Source of the DNA: Diacronema lutheri
Taxonomy: Eukaryota; Haptophyta; Pavlovophyceae; Pavlovales; Pavlovaceae
Assembly (NCBI GenBank): GCA_019448385.1
Contig: JAGTXO010000038.1
Span: 305,945 to 369,944 of the forward strand
Direction: 5' to 3'
Length of the DNA stretch: 64,000 nucleotides
Each line of letters opens with the position of its first letter. The first letter of the stretch is position 1. The position numbers were made by a program, and so were the translations under genes. Of the stretch, positions 39,747 through 48,787 are shown piece after piece. The notes below the pieces were generated by a model. It had not been told where the DNA came from, searched no databases, and saw only the letters and a program-made list of their open reading frames with translations.

Positions 39747-42552
39747 GGGCGGCGGCGCGGCGGCGGAGCGGCGGGGCGGCGCGGACGGCGACGCGATCGC
39801 CGAGGAGGCGGCGCGCGAGGCGGCGATGTGGACGGCGGCCGCTGCCGACCCGCTGCGCATCGGCGCGGCCGCGGCGGACGCGTGCGCGCGCTGGTGCGAG
39901 CGGCTGCGGCCGTCGCTCGAGGCGAACGTGCGCACGTCCGTGCGCCTCGACGAGTGGGTGCGTGCGAGCGACGCACCGAGAGGGGGCCGCGGGCGGCGGG
40001 GCGCGCGATACGCTCGTGCGCACGCGCGTATCGCGCGCGTTGCGCGGCCATGCGGCTCACGCGCGTGGCACGCCCGTCGCTCGCCGCCCGCGCGCCCCTT
40101 CTGGCCGCCCCCTCTGGCCGCCCCCTCTGGCCGCCCCCTCTGGCCGCCCCGTCTGGCCGCCCCCTCTGGCCGCCCCCTCTGGCCGCCCCCTCTGGCCTCC
40201 CCCTCTGGCCGCCCCCTCTGGCCGCCCCCTCTGGCCGCCCCCTCTGGCCGCCCCCTCTGGCCGCCCCCTCTGGCCGCCCCCTCTGGCCGCCCCCTCTGGC
40301 CGCCCCCTCTGGCCGCCCCCTCTGGCCGCCCCCTCTGGCCGCCCCCTCTGGCCGCCCCCTCTGGCCGCCCCCTCTGGCCGCCCCCTCTGGCCGCCCCCTC
40401 TGGCCGCCCCCTCTGGCCGCCCCCTCTGGCCGCCCCCTCTGGCCGCCCCCTCTGGCCGCCCCCTCTGGCCGCCCCCTCTGGCCGCCCCCTCTGGCCGCCC
40501 CCTCTGGCCGCCCCCTCTGGCCGCCCCCTCTGGCCGCCCCCTCTGGCCGCCCCCTCTGGCCGCCCCCTCTGGCCGCCCCCTCTGGCCGCCCCCTCTGGCC
40601 GCCCCCTCTGGCCGCCCCCTCTGGCCGCCCCCTCTGGCCGCCCCCTCTGGCCGGGCCGCCCCCTCTGGCCGCCCCCTCTGGCCGCCCCCTCTGGCCGCCC
40701 CCTCTGGCCGCCCCCTCTGGCCGCCCCCTCTGGCCGCCCCCTCTGGCCGCCCCCTCTGGCCGCCCCCTCTGGCCGCCCCCTCTGGCCGCCCCCTCTGGCC
40801 GCCCCCTCTGGCCGCCCCCTCTGGCCGCCCCCTCTGGCCGCCCCCTCTGGCCGCCCCCTCTGGCCGCCCCCTCTGGCCGCCCCCTCTGGCCGCCCCCTCT
40901 GGCCGCCCCCTCTGGCCGCCCCCTCTGGCCGCCCCCTCTGGCTGCCCCCCTCTGGCCGCCTTCCTCTGGCCGCCCCTTCTGGCCGCCCCCTCTGGCCGCC
41001 CCCTCTGGCCGCCCCCTCTGGCCGCCCCCTCTGGCCGCCCCCTCTGGCCGCCCCCTCTGGCCGCCCCCTCTGGCCGCCCCCTCTGGCCGCCCCTTCTGGC
41101 CGCCCCCTCTGGCCGCCCCCTCTGGCTGCCCCCCTCTGGCTGCCCCCCTCTGGCCGCCTTCCTCTGGCCGCCCCTTCTGGCCGCCCCTTCTGGCCGGCTC
41201 GGCGCCGCGCGCGCGCGCAGCGCGTCGTCGCAAGCGGGGGCGCGCCCGCGCAGGCTGCGGCCGGTGCGCGCGGCGACGGCTGGTCCGAAGACGATGGCCG
41301 CCTCGCGTCGGGCAGCGCGATCGACCTGGGCCAGCAGGTGCGCCGCGCGCGCGTTCGCGCCGCGCGCGCATGCGCGCGCCGCCCGCCGGCCACGAGCCGC
41401 CCTCGCGCGCGCCGCGCGCAGCCGGCCGCTGACGGCGCGCCCCGCGCCCGTTCGGCGCCGCGCGGCCGCGCGCGCCGCGCGCGGCGCAGCTCGAGCGTGC
41501 GACGACCGCGTTCACGTCGCTCGCGGCGGGCGCGCGGCTGAGCTTGGCGGGCGCGGAGCCGTTCGCGCCGTCCCTCGTCAGCGCCATCGTGCGCGTGTAT
41601 TGCACCCTCCTCGCAGACGGCGCGACGGAGTCGGCCCCGCCCCCGCCGGCCGACAGCCGCGCCGGCGCGCGCGGCGCTATCGCCGCGGCCGCACCGGCGG
41701 AGGGCGGCGATGGCGTGCGGGAGGTCGAGAAGCTGTGCGTGCGCCTCAACTGCGCGGCCTTCCTCCGCGCGCAGCTCCGCGCCCTCGACGCGCGGCTCGC
41801 CGACGCGCTTGCGCACGGCGCGCGCGCGGGTGGCGACGGCCGGCCGGCGGGCGGCGACGCGCGCGGCCTCCTCGCCGAGCCGTGCGCCGAGTGCGAGCGC
41901 ACGGCGCTGCGCCTCGCTGGGCTGATCGCCGCGCGCGTCGTGCACGCGCAGCTCGCAGACCTGTGGCCGCGCCTCTACGCGCGCGCGCCGGCGGCGGTGG
42001 CGGCGTCGAGCGGGAAGGGCGGGCGCGGCGCCGCGCCGAGCGCGGCCGGCGTCACCGCCAGCCTGAACGGCGTGGGCGTGGGCGTGGGCGTGGGCGCGAT
42101 GCTCGAGCGGCTCGACCCGCTTCTCGGTGCGCGCAGCCGAGCCGCACCGCGCCGGGCCCGCGCCCGCGCGCCGCGCCCGCACGCTGAGCGCGCGCGCGGC
42201 GGTGCGTGCACGTGTGTGCTTTTCGCCAGGCGTTCTGTATGAGACCCTCGCGAGTGAGTGGGCGGGCAAGGTGCTCCTCGGTGTCTTTGGCGCGCTCCTC
42301 CAGGCAATAGGCGCTGTCGTCGCGCACCGCGCGCCGCTCTCGCTGCGCGAGGCCGATGCGATGCGCGCGGACGTGGGCGCGCTGCGCCACTTCTTCGTCG
42401 CCGACGGCGCCGGCCTGCCCGAGGCGGAGGTTCGCGCGGCCTCCTCGGTGCTGCTCAAGGCCATCGACGCGTCGGTGGACGACGAGCTCGAAGGCGACGG
42501 CGGGGACCTGCCGCGAGGCCGCCCTAGCTATTCGTGTGGCGCAGCGCGCTAG
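35326..42552 (+). CDS. ANTH domain fused to a Munc13/PATROL1-like (DUF810) region
   Basis: Exons 35326-39957, 41221-41337, 41490-42126, 42230-42552; 1,902 residues. Residues 22 to about 300 look like an ANTH domain, the PIP2- and clathrin-associated fold of AP180/CALM: YKATVDVQFAPKEKHIAVL carries the K...PKEKH lipid-site pattern, followed by LALRGGAPAAIA, LVRQYGAYVGALL and DSLHLFRICAALVSSLLDRF. From about residue 610 the protein resembles plant PATROL1/DUF810, a Munc13-type exocytic tether: LEISRKAAGRMAAQLGL, RACASRYLGALLSAYHLRF, EVEKLCVRLNCAAFLRAQL, CERTALRLAGLIAARVVH, LADLWPRLYA, LLGVFGALLQAIG and LRHFFVADGAGLPEAEVR, the last matching the SLKDLFWANGDGLP block. There is no stop between the two regions, so they appear to be one polypeptide. 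A 28-Gly run (39381-39450) lies within. Membrane trafficking at the cell surface is the likely role. Confidence 0.7.
39381..39450 (+). repeat. GGC run encoding about 28 Gly
   Basis: Continuous GGC codons between RSAERAG and SGELSAEAV in the ANTH-Munc13-like protein. It may instead mark an unrecognised intron, but no good splice pair flanks it. Confidence 0.85.
39958..41220 (+). other. 1.26-kb intron filled by a minisatellite
   Basis: Donor GTGCGTGCGA after RLDEW, acceptor GCGCGCGCAG, phase 0, 1,263 nt and divisible by three. Removal joins NVRTSVRLDEW to RVVASGGAPAQ. Nearly all of it is the 13-bp array. Confidence 0.75.
40101..41198. repeat. 13-bp minisatellite, about 84 copies
   Basis: Unit ctggccgccccct, extremely homogeneous, with a few variants (ctggccggg at 40650, ctggctgcccccct near 40940 and 41125, ccttcct variants). 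Because 13 is prime to 3, every three units encode the same 13-residue peptide in all three forward frames (RPLWPPPLAAPSG), and the reverse strand is also open. Confidence 0.97.
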
Positions 42553-42716
42553 GCCCATTCTTTTTTTAAAGGTGCTGAGGGGTGCGCATGTGTGGGCGCG
42601 CCACGTTCGCCGCCACCGCGCGCGCCAACCAAACGACGGCGGCACTAAACGGCTCGCGCGTCGTCCGCCGCCCGTCGTCTTCCCGCCGCGCGGCTCCCCG
42701 GCTGCTGCGGAGCGCT

Positions 42717-44483
42717 TCAATAGATGTTCCACCACGTGCGGCCGCGCAGCTTGTTGTAGTCGGGCAAGTACTTCACCTGGCCGAGCGCTGCGCGCCGAGC
42801 GCCGGTCACGCGGCGTGCGCGAGCGGTGGTGGCGTGAGCGCGCGCGCGCGCGCGCGTGCGGCCAACGCGCGCGGTCGGCGCGTACCGGCAACGGCGATCT
42901 CCTGGTCCCAGATGATGCGGTTCGCAACGCGCATCAGGTCGTCGGGCGTGACGTCGTCGATGCGGTGGAAGGCCTCGGCGAGGGAGATGCGCCGGCCGTA
43001 GGTGATCAGCTGGCGGCCAATGTCCTCGGCGACGTGCGAGGTGCCGTCGAGCGCCATCGCGAGGTTGGCCTTGAGCCCGGTCGCCGCGCGCAGACAGTCG
43101 TCGTCGGAGACGGAGAAGCAGAGCCGCACCATCTCCTCGAGGAGCACGAGCGACAAGTCGTCGAGGTCGTTCTTCTCCGACGCGACGGCGTACACGCCGA
43201 AGAGGCCCGTGTCCGTGTAGCACGTGCAGAAGGGGACCATCGACGCGGCGAGGTCATCGCGCGCGAGGTCGTGCACGAGCTTGGAAGCCGAGTGCACGCC
43301 CGCGCCGCGCGCGGCCTTTGCGTCGAAGCTGCCGAGGAGGGCGCCGAGCATCTGCAGCGCGTAAATGTCCGGGTCGTTCCACGGCAGGCCCTCAAAGGCG
43401 ATCGCGAGATGCGCGCCGCCCGCCATCGAGTCGTCGTGCACGCGCACCTCCGCGCCGGTGAAGATGGACGGCTCCCACTCATAGGGCGGCGTCTTGGGCT
43501 GCGGCCGGAAGGCGCCAAAATGGCTCTGCGCCAGGCCCACCGCCTGCTCGTGCGTCACGCCGCCGGCAGCGACGAAGACCATCCGATCGGCGGTGTAGTG
43601 GCTCTGCACGTACTCGCGGATCGTGTCGGCCGTGATGCTCTGGATCACCGCCTTGGGCCCGAGGATGGTGCGCGCGAGCGGCGTGCCGCGGAAGGCGACC
43701 TCGTGCAGACGGTCGAAGACCACCTCCTCGAGCTGCCCCTCCACCTCCTCCATCTCGCGCAGAATCACGTCGCGCTCGCGCTCGACCGCATCGGGCGAGA
43801 GCTTGGAGCCCGAGAGCAGGTCCGAGAGGAGCTCGGTGCTCTTGGCCACGTCCGACGCGAACCTGCGCGCCGGACGCCACGGCGCGCGGCGCCGGCGCGC
43901 GGCGCGCGTGAGCCGGGCGGGGGGGGGGGGGGGGGGGGGCACGCGCGCGCGTACGCCTTGGCGTAGTAGACCGTCTGCTCGCGGCTCGTGTACGCGTTCA
44001 GGTGCGCGCCCATGTTCTCGACCTCGACCTCGAGCTCGAACTGCGAGCGGCGCTGTGTGCCCTTGAAGATGAGGTGCTCGAGGAAGTGCGCGACGCCGTT
44101 GTTCTGGTCCGACTCGAATCGGCTGCCCGTGTCCACCCACACGCCGACCGTCGCCGACTTGCCAGGCATCGTCTCGGTCGCGACGCGCAGGCCGTTGGGC
44201 AGCGTGGTCACGCACGTGGGCGCCTGCATGCCCAGCGACGAGAAACCGCGCGCGGAGCGCCGCGCCTGCACGCGCGGCGCGGCGCGCAGCGCGCGGTGCC
44301 AAGGGCACGTCGCATCAGCCGCGCGCGCCGCACGCCGAGGCTACAAGCGGGGCCGAGCGGAGAGCGACCACAGACACGGCGCGCGCGTCGTGCGCGACCC
44401 CCCTCGCGCATGCGCTCGGCCCGAAGGCGCGCGCGCGGCCCCGGGCCGCGCGCGCGCACGATCGTGCGGGCTTGTTGCAGCAT
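42717..44483 (-). CDS. PMPCB: Mitochondrial processing peptidase subunit beta
   Basis: Catalytic M16 metalloprotease that removes mitochondrial presequences. Exons 44483-44460, 44340-43955, 43862-42886 and 42787-42717; 485 residues, the usual size. The zinc motif HxxEH is intact in NNGVAHFLEHLIFKGT, followed by ENMGAHLNAYTSREQTVYYAK. Later landmarks are LLSDLLSGSKLSPDAVERER, VILREMEEVEGQLEEVVFD, LARTILGPKAVIQSITAD, GLPWNDPDIYALQML, CYTDTGLFGVYAV and the end EIAVAALGQVKYLPDYNKL. The presequence (RALRAAPRVQARRSARGFSS) is Arg-rich with no acidic residues and has an RGFSS cleavage-like site. The first, eight-codon exon is the least certain: it supplies an ATG and joins at TTGTAG|CCT. An inactive M16 core protein is excluded by HFLEH. 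Confidence 0.92.
43863..43954 (-). other. MPP-beta intron with C21 tract
   Basis: GTACGC donor, CGGCGCGCAG acceptor, 92 nt, phase 2. C21 at 43939-43919 begins 15 nt from the donor. Removal joins YYAKA to FASDVAKSTELL. Confidence 0.92.
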
Positions 44484-44601
44484 GGCGCCTCCCTTCGGCC
44501 CGAACAAGATTTTGCTGCCAGAGGGGGCAACGATGCACCGGACCGCAATAATTGAAGTGCCGGACGCGCGACCGCGACGCACGAATTCAAATCGGCCAAG
44601 G
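44484..44601. promoter_or_regulatory. Divergent promoter MPP-beta / SAP-LEM protein
   Basis: 118 bp between start codons, markedly less GC-rich than the surroundings (for example aacaagattttgctg and caataattgaag). An upstream in-frame ATG at 44482 could extend the right-hand gene by 40 residues. Confidence 0.4.
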
Positions 44602-46194
44602 ATGATGATGCAGTCCGCAGCAGGGAAGCGAGCGCCCGCGACGGTGGCCGAGCTGAAGAAGTGGCTGGCACAGCACAACGTGCCGCTGCCCACGACGACG
44701 CGCCCCAAAGCTGAGTACATGCGCCTCTACGAGGAGCACCTCGCCGCCGCCGCGCCCGCCAAGCCGCCATCGCCCTTGGCGCCGCCGCGCGAGCACGGCC
44801 CGCTCTCGCTCGCCGCCGACGGCAACGCGCAGCCGGTGGACGATGGCGCCGAGTCGCCCAAGACGAACAAGCGCAAGGCCGCGCAGGTGGTCGATGGCCC
44901 CGCTACCGCCACGGTGCGTGCGCGCGCGCGCGATGCGCGCGCCCGCGAGCATGCGCCACGCGTCGATGAACGGTAGCGCACGCCGCCACGCCGCCGCGCC
45001 GCAGGAGAACGCGCCGCCCGCGTCGGCGTCATCGCGGCGCGGCTCGGGCGCCGGGCGGCGCAGCTCCGCTCCTGCCTCGCGCATCTCCAAGCCCAAGTCG
45101 CCCGAGTCCGCGGCGCCCGCAGCGCCCGCCGGCGGCCGCGGGCGCGCGTCAAAGGCGCTGCGCACGCCCGACAAGCTCGACGCGCCGTCCGCTGCGCCCG
45201 CGGCGGCGGCGGAGGAGGGGGCGGCGGTGGACGCGGAACGCGTGCCCGCCGACAAGCCCAGCGCACGTCGCACGTCGGCGCGCGTCTCCGCCGCCGCGAA
45301 CAGCGGCGCGGCGGCCGCGCCGGCGCTCGCGGGCGTCTCGTGGCTGGGCGACTCGCCGGCGTCGCGCAAGGCCAAGATCGACGCATGGCTTGAGAAGAGG
45401 CACGCGCCCAAGGCAGCGTCCGACGGTGCGGACGCGGACGCCTTGAACGCCGCGCCTGCAGGCGCCGCCGACGCCGACGCCGTGCCCACCGACGTCGCTC
45501 TCACCGACGCCGTGCCCACCGACGTTGAGCCCGCCGAGTGTCACGTGCCGCCGTCGCGCGCGGGTGCGCACGCCGTGTGCGCCGCGCGCCGCGCCGCGCT
45601 GCGCCCGTCCGCTCAGGCGCCCTCTCGCGCGCGTCGACGGATGCGCGCGCAGGTGGCTCGCGCGCACAATGGCTGCTGCTCGCCCTGCTTGGCTGCGCGC
45701 TCGCCGCCATGCTCACGAGCGTGCTTGCGCGGCCAGGGCTGCTGTTGCCGCCGCGCACAGCCGCTGCGCTGCTCACATCGCGTGACAAGCTCAGCGGCCG
45801 CCTCCACGCAGCATCGGCGAGCGCGGCAAGCGCTGGTGGCACGTGGTTCTCGCTCGCCTCGGCACGCGCGCGCGCCGCGCAGGGCGTCGCCTCGCGTGCC
45901 GGAGCGGCGGCTGCCCAGCGGCTGGGCGGCAGCGACGGCGGCGAGGCGCTGTCGTCGGCGGTCGCATCGCTCGGTGCAGCGTGCGCGGCTGCCTTCGATG
46001 TTTTCTCGCGCGCGCCCAAGCCCGCGCGCGCCGACACGATCGAGGAACATGCGGCGGCCGAGGAGAACGCAGCCGAGGACGAACCGCACGAGCGGCCGGC
46101 CGAGCCGACGCACGCGTCGCGCACATCTGCGAGCTGGCTGCACACGTCCGCCTACGAGCTCATCAACGCGGCGCTCGGCAACGCGCCCGCGTAA
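44602..46194 (+). CDS. SAP/LEM-like domain membrane protein, possible inner nuclear membrane
   Basis: Exons 44602-44913, 45005-45563 and 45653-46194; 470 residues. The N-terminal helix-extended loop-helix (ATVAELKKWLAQHNVPLP, then AEYMRLYEEHLAAA) resembles a SAP or LEM-type DNA/BAF-binding motif. A basic, Ser/Pro-rich linker follows (RRGSGAGRRSSAPASRISKP; WLGDSPASRKAKIDAWLEKR), then one transmembrane helix, WLLLALLGCALAAMLTSVLA, and a C-terminal lumenal domain. This order matches inner-nuclear-membrane proteins of the LEM/HeH family, which tether chromatin, so that location is inferred. Three ATGs stand in a row at 44602-44610. The second junction is the least sure: an acceptor at 45616 is also in phase. 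Confidence 0.55.
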
Positions 46195-46520
46195 AGCCGG
46201 CCATGGCTGCTTTGCGCGTCGTGCCGCACCACCGGCGCGCGCCGCGCGTAGCGCGCCCGTGCCAGGCGTGTGCCGGTGTGCCAGGCTAGGCTGGCTTGGG
46301 TGGGAGGCAGAGGCGTGGCTGCGCTCCACATGAGAGGGTACAAGCTGTCGTTCGCAGCACATCGGCTGGCAGTCCCGCGGTCCACGCTGCTGCGGCGCGC
46401 GGGTGGGCTCCTAATCCTAACAGCAGTTTGAATTTTACGTTCGCGCCCACGAGCGAAACTACTTACAAATTAATACCGTCCAGTTCGGCCGCCCACGGGT
46501 CCAACTCGCAGCCCAACTAG
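46195..46520. other. Intergenic region, relatively AT-rich near its right end
   Basis: 326 bp between two genes on the same strand. The last 110 bp (46405-46510) hold taatcctaacagcag, tttgaattttacg and acttacaaattaatacc, which stand out in this GC-rich DNA and probably form the promoter of the sulfotransferase gene. No RNA gene seen. Confidence 0.5.
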
Positions 46521-48434
46521 ATGCGACAGCGCTCGGCCGTGGTCTCGCTGCTGGCGGGATTCGCGCTCACGAGCCGGCCCCTCTCCGCGGCGGCATGGCA
46601 ACGGCACGCTGGCCTCCGCTCGCTCGACCAGCCAAGAGCGCGCGAGCTCGCCTCCAGCGCCGGCGAGCAGGGTGCGACCGCGCACGGCGGACTGCTCGCC
46701 GACGCCGAGCCGTCCGATCTGCCGGCCGCCGACGACACGAGGAAGGGCCGGCTCGTGAGCGCGCGCACCGTGCCCAGCGACGATGAGCCACCCGGCCTAC
46801 CGTCCGCGTACAAGCCACGACCGACCGCCGCCGAGGCGGCACTGCACGCGGCCGTGCGCGCGCACTCGGACGCGCTCACCGGGCCGTTTGCCGACCCGCA
46901 GGCCCTCGTCGGCGGCGCTTTGGCCGCAGCGCGCGAGCACGCCATCGGCGGCTTCCCCTTCTTGCTGCTGCTTGGCACATCAAAGGGTGGCTCGACCTTC
47001 CTCTTCGGCTGCATGCAAGCCGCCTTCCACCCGCGCGTCGTGTGCGGTACTGACGACGCCGCCGCATGGTCGCGCGAGCGATGCGGCGGCACGCGGCGCT
47101 TTGCGCTCCCTGCGCTCAAGGTGCGGCTGTGCGCATCGCGCGGCCCACGGCCGCACATGCGCGTCGAGTTGCCGCCCGGCCCGCTCTCGCTGCAGCTCCA
47201 CGCAATCAAGGAGAACTACGTGCTCACGCGGGGCATGTACCGCGGGCCAACGGTCGAACCCGAGCGCGCGCGCCTCTACCGCGGACCCGTGCTGCCGCTC
47301 GAGCTGTGGGAGGCGCGCAATCAGCGCGTGCACACGGACCAGCCGACTGTGCAGCGTTGGCTTGACGTTGTGCTGCGTCAGTGCGCAGAGTCGATTGGCG
47401 GCGGCGAGACGTGCCCGGTGCGCACCTTTCGCGACGTGGGCGCGCCGTACGCGTGGCACGGCCTCGCAAGCGCGCGCGAGGGCGAGGCATGCGGTGTCGT
47501 GCGCGCGCGCCCGTTGGCGGACGAAGCACATCGCAACGCGTCCGTCGGCCGGCTGTGCGCGCACCGCGGGCCAGGCTACGCGCAGCGCGTCTTTGCAGAC
47601 GCGCGCGCGTTCGCCGCGCCGCCGATCGGGGATGCACCGGCGGCGCGCCCGTGGGAGTCGCGCGTGTGGTCAATGGACGGCTGCCCGTACAATCTCGGAT
47701 CTGCACAGGCGCCCACGCTGCTGCGCGGAATGCTCGCCAGTCGCTCCGCCGCGCGCTCGATCCGCTTTGTCGTGCTGCTGCGCGACCCGGTCGACCGCGC
47801 CTTTTCCGAGTGGGCGATGACGCACCGCTGGGGCGGCCTGATGCACGCGGCCGGCGGATTTGAGGCGCACGCGCGGGCGCAGGTCGCGGAGCTCGGCGCG
47901 TGCACGCGCAGGCGCGGCGTCGGGCTCGATGCTCTCGTGCGCGGCGAGCCGGTGGATGGCGCGCAGTTCGCGCGCGTGTACGAGCACTGCGTGGACGCAA
48001 GCTTCTACTCGTACATCAAAAACTCGCTCTACGGGCTGCACCTGCGCAGTTGGCTGCGCCACTTTGGCGCAGAGTCCTTTCTGCTCCTCCGCACCGACGC
48101 GATGGCCAAGATGCCGCCCGAGCGGCTGCTCGGAGCGATCGCCCGGTTTGCAGGGCTGCACTTTGACGCGGCCAGCGCGCTTTCGCGCGGGCCTTTTGCG
48201 CGCGCGGTCAACCGCTCGTGCTCGCCGCAACCGCACTCGCCGACTGCGCCCGACCTGCGAGCCGATGGCTCGACGGCCACCCCCGTCAGCGCATCGACGC
48301 GCGCATGGCTGCGCACTGTCTTCTTTGCGGGCGAGACGGCGTGGATGCACATGATCCCACCGCCGCAGTTGCGCGCGGCGGCAGCGCGCATCGAGCCGCG
48401 CGAGCTGTGGGTGTGGCACCACTCACCCACTTGA
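46521..48434 (+). CDS. PAPS-dependent sulfotransferase, secretory pathway
   Basis: Transfers sulfate from PAPS, probably to glycans in the Golgi. Intronless, 637 residues; an in-frame TAG directly precedes the ATG, fixing the start. The N-terminus (SAVVSLLAGFALTSRPLSAA) is a signal peptide or anchor. The 5'-phosphosulfate loop is FLLLLGTSKGGSTFLFGCM near residue 155, and the 3'-phosphate motif is IRFVVLLRDPVDRAFSEWAM near residue 420, as in heparan-sulfate and chondroitin sulfotransferases. Between them MDGCPYNLG and several Cys residues suggest disulfides. The C-terminal part has SFYSYIKNSLYGLHLRSWL and FLLLRTDAM, typical of these enzymes. Sulfated polysaccharides are common in haptophyte scales and mucilage. 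The substrate is not deducible. Its last codons overlap the 3' edge of an antisense PIN-like exon by 8 bp. Confidence 0.82.
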   Translation: MRQRSAVVSLLAGFALTSRPLSAAAWQRHAGLRSLDQPRARELASSAGEQGATAHGGLLADAEPSDLPAADDTRKGRLVSARTVPSDDEPPGLPSAYKPRPTAAEAALHAAVRAHSDALTGPFADPQALVGGALAAAREHAIGGFPFLLLLGTSKGGSTFLFGCMQAAFHPRVVCGTDDAAAWSRERCGGTRRFALPALKVRLCASRGPRPHMRVELPPGPLSLQLHAIKENYVLTRGMYRGPTVEPERARLYRGPVLPLELWEARNQRVHTDQPTVQRWLDVVLRQCAESIGGGETCPVRTFRDVGAPYAWHGLASAREGEACGVVRARPLADEAHRNASVGRLCAHRGPGYAQRVFADARAFAAPPIGDAPAARPWESRVWSMDGCPYNLGSAQAPTLLRGMLASRSAARSIRFVVLLRDPVDRAFSEWAMTHRWGGLMHAAGGFEAHARAQVAELGACTRRRGVGLDALVRGEPVDGAQFARVYEHCVDASFYSYIKNSLYGLHLRSWLRHFGAESFLLLRTDAMAKMPPERLLGAIARFAGLHFDAASALSRGPFARAVNRSCSPQPHSPTAPDLRADGSTATPVSASTRAWLRTVFFAGETAWMHMIPPPQLRAAAARIEPRELWVWHHSPT

Positions 48435-48690
48435 CAAGAGCCTTCAAAAGCACAATAGGGATGCCCCTCGAGTTGCCAAAGGCGACCGCCGCGACCGTGC
48501 CCTTGCGGAACGACGCGTCCGGCCGGCACGCGATTACGACCGCCGAGCCCACGAGCAACCCCGCGGGGACGTAGATGAAGGGCAAAACGAGTAACGGCCA
48601 GCACTCGCGCAGCACGCGCGCGTTGACGTTGAGCACGACGGACGAGAAGAGGAGGCACGGGATCGTGATCCTTGTGGCAAGGCCCGTCGC
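48427..48690 (-). pseudogene. Orphan exon of a PIN/PILS-like auxin efflux carrier
   Basis: An 88-codon open segment bounded by a good acceptor (GGGGCAG|GCG) and a strong donor (TGG|GTGAGT). It reads ATRITIPCLLFSSVVLNVNA, WPLLVLPFIYVPAGLLVGSA and GTVAAVAFGNSRGIPIVLLK, which matches the N-terminal membrane helices of the PIN-like/PILS (Mem_trans) carriers, including the AFGNxxxxP signature. No partner exon is present: the antisense sulfotransferase occupies the downstream side and the PC-esterase-like gene ends 98 bp upstream. It is therefore read as the remnant of a truncated or transposed gene; a very long intron spanning a neighbour is the alternative. Confidence 0.6.
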
Positions 48691-48787
48691 CTGCCCCGAC
48701 GAGGGCGGGCGCGCGGCAGAAGCCGCACGGACGGCCACCCTCGCCGAGGCGGCGCGATACCCCCCACCGCGACAGCGCCCCCCGGTG

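Noticed and set aside
40101-41198. A Pro-rich repeat protein encoded by the 13-bp array
   Set aside because: The array is equally open in all frames and flanked by good splice sites; the Munc13-like frame resumes after removal.
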